From Stemphylium vesicarium (lineage: Eukaryota; Ascomycota; Dothideomycetes; Pleosporales; Pleosporaceae), in the NCBI GenBank assembly GCA_004380135.1, contig QXCR01000067.1:62001-126000 (forward strand): a DNA stretch of 64,000 nucleotides. Reading direction: 5' to 3'. Below are positions 11,162 to 22,900 of this stretch, piece after piece. Every line of letters starts with the position of its first letter. Within the stretch, counting starts at the first letter, position 1. The translations under genes were made by a program, and so were the position numbers. The notes under the pieces are model-generated. The model was not told the origin of the DNA. It made no database searches and saw nothing but the letters and a program-made list of their open reading frames with translations.

Positions 11162-12172
11162 ATGCTTCGCCTCAGTGTCTTCTTCACAATTCTTTTCATC
11201 TCGATTTTGCGAGCCTCCTTTGTAGCCACGGCTAGTTTACCATCTGCGTCCCAGGAGTCCGTCCATACTGTGTTCCAATTCACCAATGGCACCTGGCTAG
11301 AAAACATCGCCGTTCGTTCAAATGGAAATCTCCTCGTTACGCTCATCGACCGCCCCGAACTCTACCAAATCGACCCATTCCATAACACTGCGACACTTGT
11401 CACCAACCTCGAAGACGAGGCGGACGCTTTAAGTCTCCTTGGGATCACAGAAATGGCTCCAGACGTGTTCGTGTTCATAGCAGGCAACTTTTCGATTGCT
11501 CGAGCAGCGTCAGACCCGGCGAGCTACTCCATATGGCAGGTCGATTTCAACCGTGGCGGGAAATGCGAAAAGGTCTCAGCGATCGAAAAGCTTCCAGAGG
11601 CAAGCTTTTTGAACGGCATGACCGCATTGGATCGCCGAGATGGTACAGTCTTGATCTCAGACTCAGTGCGCGGCCTAGTTTGGCGTTTGAACGTATGGAC
11701 AGGAACGTACGAGGTGGTGCTACAGGACGAAACGATGGTGCCGGCTGAAGGCACACGCCTCGTACTGGGCATCAACGGGATCCGAATCTACAACGGTTAC
11801 TTGTACTACGTCAACGCTCTTAGAGGGCTGTTCTGCCGTGTTCTAATCGACCTCACTACCGGCAAAGCTTCTGGACCGTACGAGGTCCTCGAAACCGAGC
11901 TGCCTGGGGATGACTTTGCCATGTCTGCGGATGGAGTCGCCTACGTCACCGAGAATGGCGGAAATTCTTTGGAACGAGTGGGCGCAGATGGAATCAGAAG
12001 TTTAATTACTGGGGGATTGAACTCAACCACCGTTGCCGGTGCAACTTCAGCTGCGTTTGGAAGAACGTGGTGGGATCGAGGCGTTGTCTACGTTACAACA
12101 TCTGGCGGCCAAGCTGCGCCAGTCAACGGTACCTACACTGAGGGCGGAAAACTTGTCGCTATTGTTGTTTAG
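11162..12172 (+). CDS. Secreted SMP-30/gluconolactonase-like six-bladed beta-propeller, 336 aa
   Basis: An intronless gene. A signal peptide covers residues 1 to about 24 (LSVFFTILFISILRASF...). The rest alternates short strands typical of the SMP-30/NHL-like propeller: WLENIAVRSNGNLLVTLI, GITEMAPDVFVF, FLNGMTALDRRDGTVLISDS, GLVWRLNVWTG, LGINGIRIYNGYLYYVNA, DDFAMSADGVAYVTENG. Repeated NG-[MI] and D/E positions fit a metal-binding centre. Fungal members of this fold include lactonases and also hetero-Diels-Alderase enzymes of secondary-metabolite clusters, so the reaction is uncertain. Divergent from the Zn2Cys6 regulator. No polyketide or peptide synthetase is in the window, so a complete secondary-metabolite cluster is not visible here. 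Confidence 0.82.
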   Translation: MLRLSVFFTILFISILRASFVATASLPSASQESVHTVFQFTNGTWLENIAVRSNGNLLVTLIDRPELYQIDPFHNTATLVTNLEDEADALSLLGITEMAPDVFVFIAGNFSIARAASDPASYSIWQVDFNRGGKCEKVSAIEKLPEASFLNGMTALDRRDGTVLISDSVRGLVWRLNVWTGTYEVVLQDETMVPAEGTRLVLGINGIRIYNGYLYYVNALRGLFCRVLIDLTTGKASGPYEVLETELPGDDFAMSADGVAYVTENGGNSLERVGADGIRSLITGGLNSTTVAGATSAAFGRTWWDRGVVYVTTSGGQAAPVNGTYTEGGKLVAIVV

Positions 12173-12651
12173 GGTAGAAGATAGTGATACAAGAAAAATG
12201 ACAGTGGCAGGACTTCGACTTGCATGCCCCTTCACGCGGACGGAGAAGCTGTCGATTTTGCGTCGCATAAGATGATTTCTATTGGTAGTTAGCCCATAAT
12301 ACAATTTTCAATATAAAGTACCGAAGAAGAAACCTCAGATGACAGTTTTAGATAATACAACATCCGGGCGCATAACAGCTCGTTGTGGTGTAAGAAACTT
12401 CGCCCCCAAACCCAACTAGCCGCCCCTTCACCCCTGCCCCTCCAACTCGGTAAGCATGACGTCAGCGGCCCATTCACACCCACCACGCCAACATGCCAAC
12501 AAGCATACATTACAGCCCGCCTGCAACATGTCGTGCATCACCCCCAGACTCAAAATCCAAGATCCCAGACCTCCCGTCTAATGCACACCACCCATTTCCA
12601 ACTCCCGTCCAACCTAGCTCAGGCCTTGGAATACAGACCCAGCACCAAACA
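12173..12651. other. Intergenic with a CRE palindrome
   Basis: This contains the 3' end of the SMP-30-like gene and the promoter of the two-TM protein. TGACGTCA at 12457-12464 lies 188 bp upstream of the 12652 start. C-rich, CCACC-rich sequence follows it. Confidence 0.5.
12457..12464. promoter_or_regulatory. CRE-like TGACGTCA site
   Basis: A perfect ATF/CREB palindrome at a sensible promoter distance from the gene at 12652. The assignment rests on the consensus only. Confidence 0.35.
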
Positions 12652-13225
12652 ATGGGCCTCCCCTACTCCCGCCAAATAAACGCAGCCTTCGACCAAGTAA
12701 CTCCCCTAGTCGCCGCCGGTTTCAAAGTCCTCCGCACCACACGCGACATCTCCATCTTACTCGCCGTGATCCAAGTGCTCACAGTCATACTCCTCACGTT
12801 CATCCTGTTCGCGCTGGTCCTGCTTTTATATAGCGTGAATCCTGATTTAGAAGTGCGTTTCCTCGTCCTACTCCCCTTGACTATTTCCAGTCCTGCCGTG
12901 CCCTCTTCTCCCGTGCCATCTTCTTCCCCACAGCCCGAAAAGCGCTGTATGACTGACTATACATACACAGGAAGAGAGAAAAACCCTCATAACACCGTTT
13001 CTCCAATCCCTCGTCCGGATCACACTCTGGTCGATTTTCAAATCTATCTTCTGGGTCGTAGCTGTGTTTGGGGCGGCGAGCGCGGCGACGTGGCATTTTT
13101 TCGTGGCGAAGCAGTGGGTCGAGGATGTCGAGTATGAGGGGAATGTGGATGCGGATAAGGCGTTGGAGGAGGTAGAGACCGAGGAGGGTGGTAGGGGGAA
13201 GGGGAAGGAGAAGGGGAAGAAGTAG
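12652..13225 (+). CDS. Small two-transmembrane protein, 151 aa
   Basis: ATG at 12652 (MGLPYSRQINAAF). Exon 1 ends at 12852; a 118-nt intron (12853-12970, GTGCGT...ACACAG) is followed by exon 2, which reads EERKTLITPFLQSLVRITLW. The first membrane segment lies at about residues 34-60 (ISILLAVIQVLTVILLTFILFALVLLLY, described here only as a hydrophobic run). The second (FWVVAVFGAASAATWHFFVA) is in exon 2. The C-terminus is very acidic then Gly/Lys-rich (GRGKGKEKGKK). I do not recognise the family. An N-terminal MG could be a myristoylation site, but nothing else supports that. It is convergent with the glutaminase gene that ends at 13409. Confidence 0.7.
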
Positions 13226-13408
13226 GATTTTGTGAGGGGTAAATGATGGAGTGAGAGAAGATAGGATTCGAGTGAATGCGCTAATGACATAGTTCAAGTA
13301 CCTACATTAACCAGCTGGGGTAGCTCCGATACGCCAATCAGAAGCAACTTCAGTAATAACCAAGTTTCTCCTCGGTCACCACACATGTCCCACTAGAGAG
13401 TCAAAACC

Positions 13409-15660
13409 CTACAACAACTTCCCCGGCGCACTATGCTTATCCCCCTCAAGCAGCAGCAGCGCAAACATACCCCCCATAACAGGCCTGGCCTTGAAATCAA
13501 TCCCACCCGGCTGCTCGCCATCATCCGTCTCGTACAAATCGGTAAACGGCCTGCTATTCATCGTCTCACCGACCCACTTGACCAAATCCGCGATAAACAT
13601 GTCCCTCGTCTCCGGACTCGCAACTGCAGCGCAGAAAATCTCCCAGTCAGACTTTGTGTAAAACGGGTGCCTTGTATCAAGCGGGACGCCGTATTTTTGC
13701 TCGACGGTGGGGTAGAAGGCAGATTGCATGTCGTAGACGTGCTGGGGCACGAGTTCGAGGGCGAGGAGGCGGTCGTTGTAGAGGTTGTACAGTAGACCAT
13801 GGGTGCTGTCGTTGTTGTAGGTGAGCGTGGAGTGGGGTGGGTTGGCGGCTTTGTTTATGCCGAGTTGTTCCCATTTGGTGATGTAGGAGTGGGCTATGGA
13901 TGTGTAGTTTTCTGCATCCGCTGTCTCGCCGATGAGCCCGGACATCTTGGACATGGCTTCGATGCCGATGATTCCTTTGAGCGCGAGATTGGTTTGGTTG
14001 GCGAGACGGCCTGCAAAGTCGTCGGTGGATAATTGCTCGGCGGGGATGAGACTGTCCTGGATGAGGTACTCGACCCACTGTTTGAGGATGGGGTAGTGCT
14101 CCTTGATATAGTCGGTATTTCCCGACCGCTGCACGTAAGCCAACATCATGGCCATGTGGTTTCCGCACTCTTCCAATGGCATTGGCTCATCTTGGCCGTC
14201 TGGATGACCCGTAGCGTTCGGGTAGTGAGTACCGAGGTCGTGGATGGCGTATTTGTTTGGGTAATGTCCAGACTCTTGGTTTTCGAAATGTGGGTCGAGC
14301 ATCAACTTCATCAACTCCGGGTTGGTGTAGTAGAAGATGGGCGAGGCGGGGTAGATGACATCGACTGTTTGTGTGTTGCCGTTGGACGAGATTTCCTTGA
14401 GGAAAAGATAGTGCTTTTGCTCTGTTCCAACTAGCTGGGTAGCTCCAAAAGCTTGACGAGCTGCGAGTGTAGTCAGAATGGCGTAGTCATCGCCTGCAGC
14501 TGCCTTGGAGTCGCTTGAGATCTTATCATCGAGCTGAGTCGAGAGACTGCTGGATTCTGCATAATCGTTGTAGAAGAATGACAATGCGGAGAGGTCGTCG
14601 CCGAAATAGCTCTTCCAAAATGATGAAAGGGTGGTGAGCCCATCGGCGCCTAGGAACTGAATGGCCTCGTCTTGGCACAGTCCGATCGTGAACAGCTGAC
14701 TCTTCGCTTCTGAACCTACTGACTGCATATCTAGAGCGTATCCAAACACGGGCCAGCCGGCATTGATCGCGCGGAACTCGGAATCTTCTCCGTTGTCAAG
14801 CCTGCCATCATTGTCAAAGGCATCGCGGACTTCAAAGTCAGCTCCAGACTTGTAACTCAGACCTTCTACTGATTTAGTGGAGTAATACTGCAGAAATCAG
14901 CTTCGAGTCCAAACAAAGTGGTGTCTTACTTACCCAATTGCCCCACTGCGCGCGATCGCTGACTTCATTAAAGACTTGCTGGTCTTGCTTCCAAACCTTG
15001 TGGTAGTAGATGCCATCAGAGGTGAGGCCAACACTCCACTCAGCTGTAGCAGCCACGTCCCCAGATGTCCATTCTGCGCATGTTAGCACTCGGCCCTTTG
15101 AAATCAATGTATTCGACTAACCAGCGCTAATGTCTGTGTAGACTTGGACGCTGTGTTCGGAGCCATCTAGTGAAGTCACCTCAACATCCATGTAGGAGAA
15201 GATGAGTGATTGCCGCTTGAGGTCAGTCGGAGTAAGTGGTGACAGAAACGTGACCTTGAGCTGAACTTTATCGTCGGCATGGAAGGTAAAGATGCTCTTG
15301 GTCGATGTGTACTCGAAAGAGGTCTGGTTGACCAAGTCGGTGTACCCGTCTGGTGCGCCCATCCAGACAAGAGTGTTGTTATCAACCTTGATCAGACCTG
15401 TCCAGCCGAGAGTTTGACCACTTTCAAGGGTTAGCATCAAACTTGACATTTTATTCTAGGGTAACCAACGTCCAAAACGACGGCCATTGCCCCGGTAGGT
15501 ACCCGCCGTTTCCACCGTTGCTGCCCGCGGGGAACCATGCACTCAAGTATGGACTCTTCACAGCCAAGGGCAACGAGGGCGGACGCGCTGGAGTGAAGGT
15601 CGACTGAGAGGCAACTGTAAGAAGCAGGCCGCTGAGCGCACCTAATAATGGGAGGTACAT
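13409..15660 (-). CDS. gtaA: Secreted glutaminase, GtaA type (DUF5127/DUF4965/DUF1793), 702 aa
   Basis: A fungal extracellular glutaminase of the GtaA family, releasing ammonia from glutamine. ATG at 15660 starts a signal peptide (MYLPLLGALSGLLLTVASQ). Three short introns are required: 15421-15469, 15074-15121 and 14888-14933. They give FWTGQTLGWTGLIKVD, the join into EWTSGDVAATAEWSVG, and WGNWYYSTKSVEG. Family landmarks are PLAVKSPYLSAWFPAG near the N-terminus, HDLGTHYPNATGH, MPLEECGNHMAMMLAYV and KGIIGIEAMSKMSGL in the six-hairpin-like C-terminal domain, and RPVMGGMFALLLL at the end. The length is about that of Aspergillus GtaA. Many N-glycosylation sequons fit secretion. Well supported. 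Confidence 0.93.
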
Positions 15661-17515
15661 GGTTGATACAAGCCGTTGTCGAAGAAAGTGTGTGAAGGTA
15701 TAAAAAGCCCTGACCCCCAAGCTTTATATATACGGCCCCGGATTGAGAATTCCCCGATCTCACATGCAGCTAGTCAGGAGGGGTACAGGGGTGAAAGCAG
15801 CAGAAGGAAGCGCCATCGCTGGGGCCCGAAAGCTTCTCCAACTCTACAATCAGCACTAGCGTTAGGCTGGCCAGTGAATAACCTTGTTGTAATGAAGAAC
15901 CATAGCGAACCAATCCAAAGAATGGCGGTTTGACGCTTATTTCGTTTGGTACAAATCTATGTGTTAAAATGTTTGTATCACCTTACGTTATACTTAGGTA
16001 GGCAGTGCAGCCATAAGAATGTGTTGAGGACTCGACGCGTGTGTGTAAGACACACCAGACAAGAAGCAAGGACATACCAAAAGGAAAACGAATGACGACA
16101 AGCAGCCTCTTACCACAATGGTCCGCAGTCTAGCTTTCGTAGCTAACAACTGAAACCAACAGCTGGCATAGGCCCTGAATTCCTGTGGGAAAAAGGCGTC
16201 CAATACCTGGGCGCCGTATATGCAGAAAATAGTGTGAACGAATCTAATGGCAGATGGAGAGCTGTGCTTTCCAGGGTAATAGAGCATGAACGACAGCGTG
16301 TTTGTCCGACACATACGAAAAGCAGTTGAGCTCTCTTTCAGCAAAGACATGTCGTGTGAGGGCACCTTGGATCGCCAAGACCTGCCGGTAGCTTAAAATT
16401 AACGGGAGTCCAGCGCGTCCGCCGCGTCGCGCCTGACTTTGCACGCAAGGCCGTGCTAAACCCGCCAGTCTAGGCTGACCAGCGCAGCAGCGCTTCATTT
16501 GTAAAGTCTCTGAAGATCAGTCGGGCCTGATCATGCGACTCGTGGATGCAACCCATCGCTGCGGGGATGAAGGCTTGCCTGATATGGAAGGACATCCTGC
16601 AAGCTACTTGCGGACCGTGGTTTGCTTCGCGGACATGGGCGAATGGCGCCGGCCGACTTCACGATCCTTGTGACGTTATCATCTCGGTGTTGAAGAGCGA
16701 CGAGGTACCAGTCTCTAGCGAGAGAACACAAAAGCGACGTTTGAGCCATGGCATAGCGGGCTTGGCGGGCCGCCTGTGTTACTCGCACAAACGACAGGAC
16801 TCGCGTGGTTGAGAGTACCGACAGCGCAGAGATGATAGCGGATAGCCATGACTATGAAAGATACTGACACGACGATGCTGCTAGGCTGTGGTTGTTGGGG
16901 GGAAATGTGTGGGCGCACGCTGCGGGGAAGGCTTGTTGATCCCTGCAGCAGTTCGTCCGTAGTAGGAAAGTGCCATCGGAGCTGGTATCGGAGATGCAAC
17001 CGTAGCGAACAAGATGTGTGGATCAGAAGCAGTCGAGGGGGCTAACACGAACAGGTTCTCACTAGGACTGATGGCCGTGGCCATGTGAGCAATGAGCACG
17101 GGGTGGGGAACATGTTGCATACGGCGGGAACTTATTTGGATTCGATATAAAGGAATCAAACAGCGTGAGCCTATGGCGCGTCGCTCAGAGACAACAGGAG
17201 ATCGAGCTAAAGTAGCGACCTACTACGCAGCCAAGTAAAGTACAATGCATCATGAGACCTTCCAACCTTGACCCGAACCAACCATTGATGAGAGAACGCC
17301 GATAACAATCATAAACATGAATGGGATGACTGAAGCGGGGTATCCAAGAGCCAACTGAAGTGACTGAATCGCAGAATGCCGGGTCATGAGCGAGAAAGCG
17401 GACCCGAAAAAGAAAAGAAAAAAGAGAATAGGGGAGAATAGGGTATCCAAACGCGTGAAGCAGTCCGACCCATACAACACCAAACGTAACTCATACAAAA
17501 TCAATAATCGACTTT
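15661..17515. other. 1.85-kb gene-free stretch
   Basis: It holds the glutaminase promoter on the left and the 3' flank of the kinase on the right, including pyrimidine/purine-rich runs near 17400-17450. Open frames exist on both strands but none starts with ATG in good context, splices, or shows a domain. No repeat or RNA gene is recognised. Confidence 0.55.
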
Positions 17516-19429
17516 TCAAGACTCAGTAACCCATGGGCGTGGGACGTGCTCGAAGCGCTCCTCACAGCCGCGAAGCCATTCGCAGTCCAGGATGTCGTGG
17601 ACATTCCACCGCTTCTCGCAGTCTACGTCGAGACAACCCTTGACAAGGGCAAGAGCATCTTCGATGCAACCATCCTGAGCAGCGTCTGAGTTGCGAATGA
17701 GCTCTGCGTCCCATTGGCAGCTTTGAATCTTCTCCATAGTCTTGATGTCGAGGCCGTCGTTGAAAGGCAGAGTGGCGGTGAGCAGAGCGTAGACGACGAC
17801 ACCAAACGCCCAGACATCAGCTGCTGGAGAGAAGAGAGGTCCAGGGTCGCTGAACAGCTCTGGAGCAGCGTACTGGAGGCTACCAGCAATAGACGTGCTG
17901 GTCTCGGCAGGACCGATGTTTTGGTTGTGACCCATGGACTGCGGCTCTGGGCCATCGCGCTGGTCGCTGACAATGAAGTCTGCCATTCCAAAATCACAGA
18001 GAAGCAGATCGCCGCCCTCGACTTCAGCGTCGGGCACAGTCATATCGATGAGGCAGTTCTCGAGCTTGATGTCGCGGTGCACGACCTGGACATCGTTGTG
18101 TAGGTAACGCATGGCCGAAGCCAGTTGGTAAGCGTATCGCTTGACTAGGTGAGCTGCAAGGCCATTTTTCTTATTCTTGCGCGTCTCCTTGATCAGGTCG
18201 AATAGGGTGCCTCCTTTGTTCAGCCTGGTAATGCAAAAGGTAGCATAGTCGGTGGTGTAGACCCTGAGGAGAGGAACGATGTAGGGGTGTCGGAGAAAGC
18301 GCCAGATCTCCACCTCATGGTCAAACTGCGTCTGGATCTGCTCATTTTCCAGCTCAGACTTGTTCTGCTGCAACTTGCGCACAATCTTGACAGCGTCGAT
18401 TACGGGCTTCCCGTTCTCCATGCTCGTAACCTCCTTGACAATGCTGAAACCGCCATAGCCAATCTGCTTTCCGATAATGTACTCGCTATCGTAGCCAATG
18501 CCCTGACCCTCGTCGTCTGGTTCGGGTGCCTTGATGGGTGCTTCGGAAGCCTTGTACCGTGCGAGGAAAGAGGCAGCCGGGGACATGGACGACAGCGAGC
18601 GACCGGAGCGGCCGGATGATCGCCGGCTAGTCCTCTTTATGCTTCCATCTTCGCCAATCTCAGACCGGAAGCTCTTTGTCCGAGGCGGGGCCATGCGTCG
18701 TGGGGAGGGCGAAAAGAGGGGGAACTCCATGGGGGAGGTAGCGGGCATTGGCGAGAGCAAGTACTCGGATGGGGTCTCGAGCGGCGTCTGGGCCTCGTCC
18801 AGCGGTGGTGAGGCGGTGGCATCAGAGGTTAGCGAGGCTACCTGATCGCGGTATTCCGAGTCCCGGGCCAGGTCATCTACCGTGGTCTGCACAAGCGGGT
18901 ACCTAGACTCTCCCACGTGATACTGGATGCTCCTGCGTACCGTGTAGGGCAGCTCCATATAATCGGGCTGTGATCCATCAGAGTAGCTTCCGCTTTCTGG
19001 GCGGTGCGAATGCGATTGCGAGTGCCGTGAGGTCTTGGGCACGGGCACGCCGAGACCGACGCCCTCTCCGGAATCGAGGCGGACCTCGTCATTGAAGCTG
19101 ATGCTCGTCTTGCGCTGTCTAAACTTGCTCAGGTAGTCTTCCTCGCTTCCGCTGCTGCCCACGGCGAGAGAGCCATCTTGGTCGAAATCAGCGCCCAATT
19201 CGGCGGAGCCATGGCGGTCACGTCTGGCAAATGGGCCATGTGAATTGCTCTGGGGGTCTACGGCAGCAAATTCAGCGGTTAGCTGGGACTGCCCATGGCC
19301 AGCGTGCGGGGAGTCTTTACGGGCTAGGGGCGCGAAGGACGCAAAGGACGAGGCGACGGGCTTATGCGGCGTCGAAGTGTCGAGTTTGAGCTTCTGGAAA
19401 GTGTGTGAGGGTTCTGAAATTGGGGCCAT
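17516..19429 (-). CDS. Ser/Thr protein kinase, 637 aa, intronless
   Basis: A protein kinase with a long disordered N-terminus and a C-terminal catalytic domain (about residues 315-625). ATG at 19429 (MAPISEPSHTFQ) is the first ATG; the longer frame upstream begins with GTG. Catalytic marks: glycine loop IGYGGFSIVKE, AVKIV lysine, HRDIKLEN catalytic loop, LLCDFGMADF (DFG), SLQYAAPELF (APE variant), and DVWAFGVVVYALLTATLPF. The N-terminal region is rich in Ser/Pro and in RRSSGRSGRSLSS-type basic-Ser sites, likely phosphorylated. The arrangement and sequence recall the fungal kinases related to yeast NNK1 and HAL-type kinases. I am sure of the kinase but not of the orthologue. Confidence 0.92.
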   Translation of the reverse strand: MAPISEPSHTFQKLKLDTSTPHKPVASSFASFAPLARKDSPHAGHGQSQLTAEFAAVDPQSNSHGPFARRDRHGSAELGADFDQDGSLAVGSSGSEEDYLSKFRQRKTSISFNDEVRLDSGEGVGLGVPVPKTSRHSQSHSHRPESGSYSDGSQPDYMELPYTVRRSIQYHVGESRYPLVQTTVDDLARDSEYRDQVASLTSDATASPPLDEAQTPLETPSEYLLSPMPATSPMEFPLFSPSPRRMAPPRTKSFRSEIGEDGSIKRTSRRSSGRSGRSLSSMSPAASFLARYKASEAPIKAPEPDDEGQGIGYDSEYIIGKQIGYGGFSIVKEVTSMENGKPVIDAVKIVRKLQQNKSELENEQIQTQFDHEVEIWRFLRHPYIVPLLRVYTTDYATFCITRLNKGGTLFDLIKETRKNKKNGLAAHLVKRYAYQLASAMRYLHNDVQVVHRDIKLENCLIDMTVPDAEVEGGDLLLCDFGMADFIVSDQRDGPEPQSMGHNQNIGPAETSTSIAGSLQYAAPELFSDPGPLFSPAADVWAFGVVVYALLTATLPFNDGLDIKTMEKIQSCQWDAELIRNSDAAQDGCIEDALALVKGCLDVDCEKRWNVHDILDCEWLRGCEERFEHVPRPWVTES

Positions 19430-20882
19430 TAAATCGGTTCTACAGTGAATGCAAACCTCGTTCTGCACCGGCGGGCGGGTGTATTAATGTGTGCGGCGAT
19501 CGTGGGGTGAGGGTCGCGGCCAAGGGCGAAACCGGGAGGCAGGTAATGAGATTATGTTCAGGTTTGGTTGTAGGCGACCCTATGCTAGCGGAACGGTAAA
19601 ATTGCGGTCGCGCCGGGGCAACGATGTGCCTGCGGAGGAGGCTTGGGGTGGCGAGGAGACTGCTGGATGCAGAGAAGATGTGCTTATGACAGTGCGTTGG
19701 CAGTTGAGAGGGTGTGCGAACATGTGCAAGTGCAGGCCCCTTTGTTCAAATATTGCGCCGCCGCATGTTTTTCTGTTCCGGCATCCCCCACGCATGTTGT
19801 TAATAGGCGGCAGTCACCGGAGGCGCGGGCGTGGCTGCACGTGAGCAGACGAGCAGGCTCTGCACCTATGGGAGCGCGCATCAGCGTAATCCGCTGCAAT
19901 TGAGCCTCGCGAGTGGGTGCCCACTGCGAAGTTTCCAGGGTAGTCTACCGCACTTGAGCATGCTTCAGTGGCTGGGGAGGCCATGGTTGGTGGTGGGAGA
20001 TGAGATCAGGGCCGCCGGCCAAGGAGAGGCAGCAAAAAAGTAGCGAGCGGAACCAGCCAGCCACTACCCCGCGCGCACATTGTCGTGCCTGGTGCGCTTT
20101 CAGGAGTATATATCTAACTTTTCTTTCTTACCCTTCATCTCTGGCGGTAGTGCAGCCAGCTGGCTGTGGACGTGGGGCGCGTCGGATAGATGCTGCATGA
20201 CCGAGTAGCGGCCCGCTGGACCCGTACATGACACCGGGCGCTGCAAAAGACAAATAGCGGGCTCTCGAGACGAATGGCGAGGCATCAAGGCACTTATCGT
20301 GAGCTCCCCGGCGCATTCGCTGGTCGTACACGTCAAACGGCCGGGGGCATGACGTCGACGCTGCGCTGGACGCTGACCCGGTTGGTTCTCACCGCAACAA
20401 CCGCCGACAAGCAGCCAGCAGCATTGCCCGGGGACCCTGTCGCCGGCGGCTGGACCCTTTCTGCTCTGGTCTCTCTGATGAAGCTGCGCAGTGCGCGCGG
20501 CCGCCGCTATCTTGCATTTGCGCTGTGCGTGTCAAATCTCCTTCACGTGAATCCTGCCTAGCTCGTCCTCTAGTCGACCCTTGCTGGCACTGACTGCACA
20601 CTGCATGCTCGGGCGACGCTTCCGCTCGCTAGCACAACCAGCTCAACTTCCGCCAAGCAGGGCGTGCGTGCATCCAACCTCGACACGCCGGGCGGGTGAC
20701 AGCATCACCAAAGCTCATCAAACCATCGCACCGGCCCTCGACCTGCCTGTCTGCTCCAGCTCCTCGCATTCTTCAGTGCGCGCCTAGCCTTGAGACGACC
20801 AACCTGCACACGCCCCCCCCCGACTACCCACCACAGATAGCGATAGAGCCTGGCCGGACTGCGAACGTCTGCGCCTGAAGCC
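19430..20882. promoter_or_regulatory. 1.45-kb divergent promoter region of the kinase and VAC8
   Basis: The two genes point away from each other, so both promoters lie here. The sequence is GC-rich in the middle, with TGACGTCG at about 20349 and a CACGTG box at about 19838. No coding frame is convincing. Confidence 0.5.
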
Positions 20883-22900
20883 ATGGGCATCTCCGACGTC
20901 TGCTACCGATTCTTCTGCTGCGGCGGTCAGTATGTCCAAGTCGAAGACGCTACAGCTTGCTGACATGTGTTGCAGCCCGCTCGAGGGATAGCATATATGA
21001 CCCTGTGCTCGCCGACAGCGAGCGGGAAGCTGTCGCCGACCTGCTTGGTTTCCTGGAAAATGTACCGCTACCCGCCGCCTCCATGACCATCACCGCTGCA
21101 CCCCCATACTGACTCCCTCGCAGCGAGCCGAAACCGACTTCTTCTCCGGCGAACCCCTCCGCGCATTAAGCACTCTCGTCTACTCGGACAACATTGATTT
21201 GCAGCGGTCGGCAAGCTTGACATTTGCCGAGATAACAGAGCGAGGTACATGACCCACCACCACCACCAACATGGAGGCGCCTAATAACATTCCCCGTAGA
21301 TGTCAGAGAGGTCGACCGGGACACGCTGGAGCCCATCCTCTTCCTGCTCCAGAACCCAGACATTGAGGTGCAGCGTGCAGCGAGTGCCGCCCTCGGTAAC
21401 CTCGCGGTGAACAGTATGTGCACACACCCACACCCACACCACACCGCAACTCCACCAGCTCTGTACTGACCCTCGCAGCCGAGAACAAGGTCGCCATTGT
21501 TGCCCTCGGCGGCCTTGCGCCATTGATCAAGCAGATGAACTCGCCCAATGTCGAGGTACAATGCAACGCCGTCGGCTGCATCACCAACTTGGCTACCCAC
21601 GAGGACAATAAGGCGAAGATTGCACGATCCGGCGCACTGCAGCCCCTCACCCGCCTCGCAAAGTCCAAGGACATGCGCGTGCAAAGAAATGCGACGGGCG
21701 CGCTGCTTAACATGACACACTCAGGTAGGATGCCGCGGCATCGACGCAGCCTTGGTCTATGCTGACATGCCACCAGACGACAACCGACAACAGCTAGTAA
21801 ACGCAGGTGCGATCCCAGTACTTGTCCAGCTTCTTTCCTCTTCCGATGTCGATGTCCAGTACTACTGCACCACTGCGCTCAGCAACATTGCCGTCGACTC
21901 CAGTAACCGCGCCAAGTTGGCACAGACCGAGGGCAGGTTGGTCGGATCGCTGGTGCACCTCATGGAGTCATCGTCGCCCAAAGTGCAGTGCCAGGCTGCA
22001 CTCGCTCTGCGCAACCTTGCCTCGGATGAACGCTACCAGCTCGAAATTGTCCGCGCTCGTGGTCTGCCGTCTCTTCTCCGTCTTCTCCAATCCTCCTACC
22101 TCCCGCTTATTCTATCCGCCGTTGCATGCATACGGAACATCTCCATTCACCCCGCGAACGAGTCGCCCATCATTGAAGCTGGGTTCCTCAAGCCCCTCGT
22201 GGACCTCCTCGGCTCCACGGATAACGACGAGATTCAATGTCACGCCATATCCACGCTCCGAAATTTGGCTGCAAGCTCGGACAAGAACAAGCAATTGGTT
22301 TTGGAGGCTGGTGCGGTGCAAAAGTGCAAATCACTCGTACTGAATGTGCGACTACCGGTGCAGTCGGAGATGACTGCAGCCATCGCTGTGCTTGCTCTGA
22401 GCGAGGAGCTAAAACCTCACTTGCTCAACCTGGGAGTCTTTGATGTTCTGATCCCACTCACGGAATCAGAGAGCATCGAGGTGCAGGGCAACAGCGCCGC
22501 GGCGCTAGGTAACCTGTCGTCAAAGGGTAAGTCTGGTCCATTTTCATCCTGTCCACCGCTAACAAAAGTAGTCGGCGACTACTCGATATTCATCCAGAAC
22601 TGGACGGAACCCGCCGGCGGAATCCATGGCTACCTCCGCCGCTTCCTGGCTAGCGGAGATCCAACGTTCCAGCACATTGCTATCTGGACACTGTTGCAAT
22701 TACTCGAATCCGAAGACGCGCAGTTGATGGACCACATTGGCAAGTCGAGCGAGATTATCGACATGGTCACCGAGATTGCCGAACGCAACATTGAGTCGGA
22801 CGACGAAGACAACGAAGAGGGCGAGGGCGAAGTCGTCACGCTCGCACGCAGATGTCTGGAGCTGCTCGGCAAGAGTCCCAAGACGTTCGTCGAAGGATAG
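20883..22900 (+). CDS. VAC8: Vac8-type armadillo-repeat vacuolar protein, 562 aa
   Basis: A vacuole-membrane scaffold for inheritance, nucleus-vacuole junctions and autophagy, as known for the family. ATG at 20883 begins MGISDVCYRFFCCGG: Gly2 for myristoylation and nearby Cys residues for palmitoylation, the Vac8 membrane anchor. Six introns (20926-20975, 21062-21123, 21245-21299, 21414-21478, 21725-21776, 22527-22571) give a whole reading frame. Tandem armadillo repeats run through most of the protein, for example NPDIEVQRAASAALGNLAV, NVEVQCNAVGCITNLATH, DVQYYCTTALSNIAVD and EIQCHAISTLRNLAA. The C-terminus is acidic (SDDEDNEEGEGE). Length and repeat layout match the family, so the call is firm. 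Confidence 0.96.

Noticed and set aside
19430..19468. N-terminal extension of the kinase to 19468
   Set aside because: The upstream start is GTG, not ATG; the first ATG at 19429 is used.
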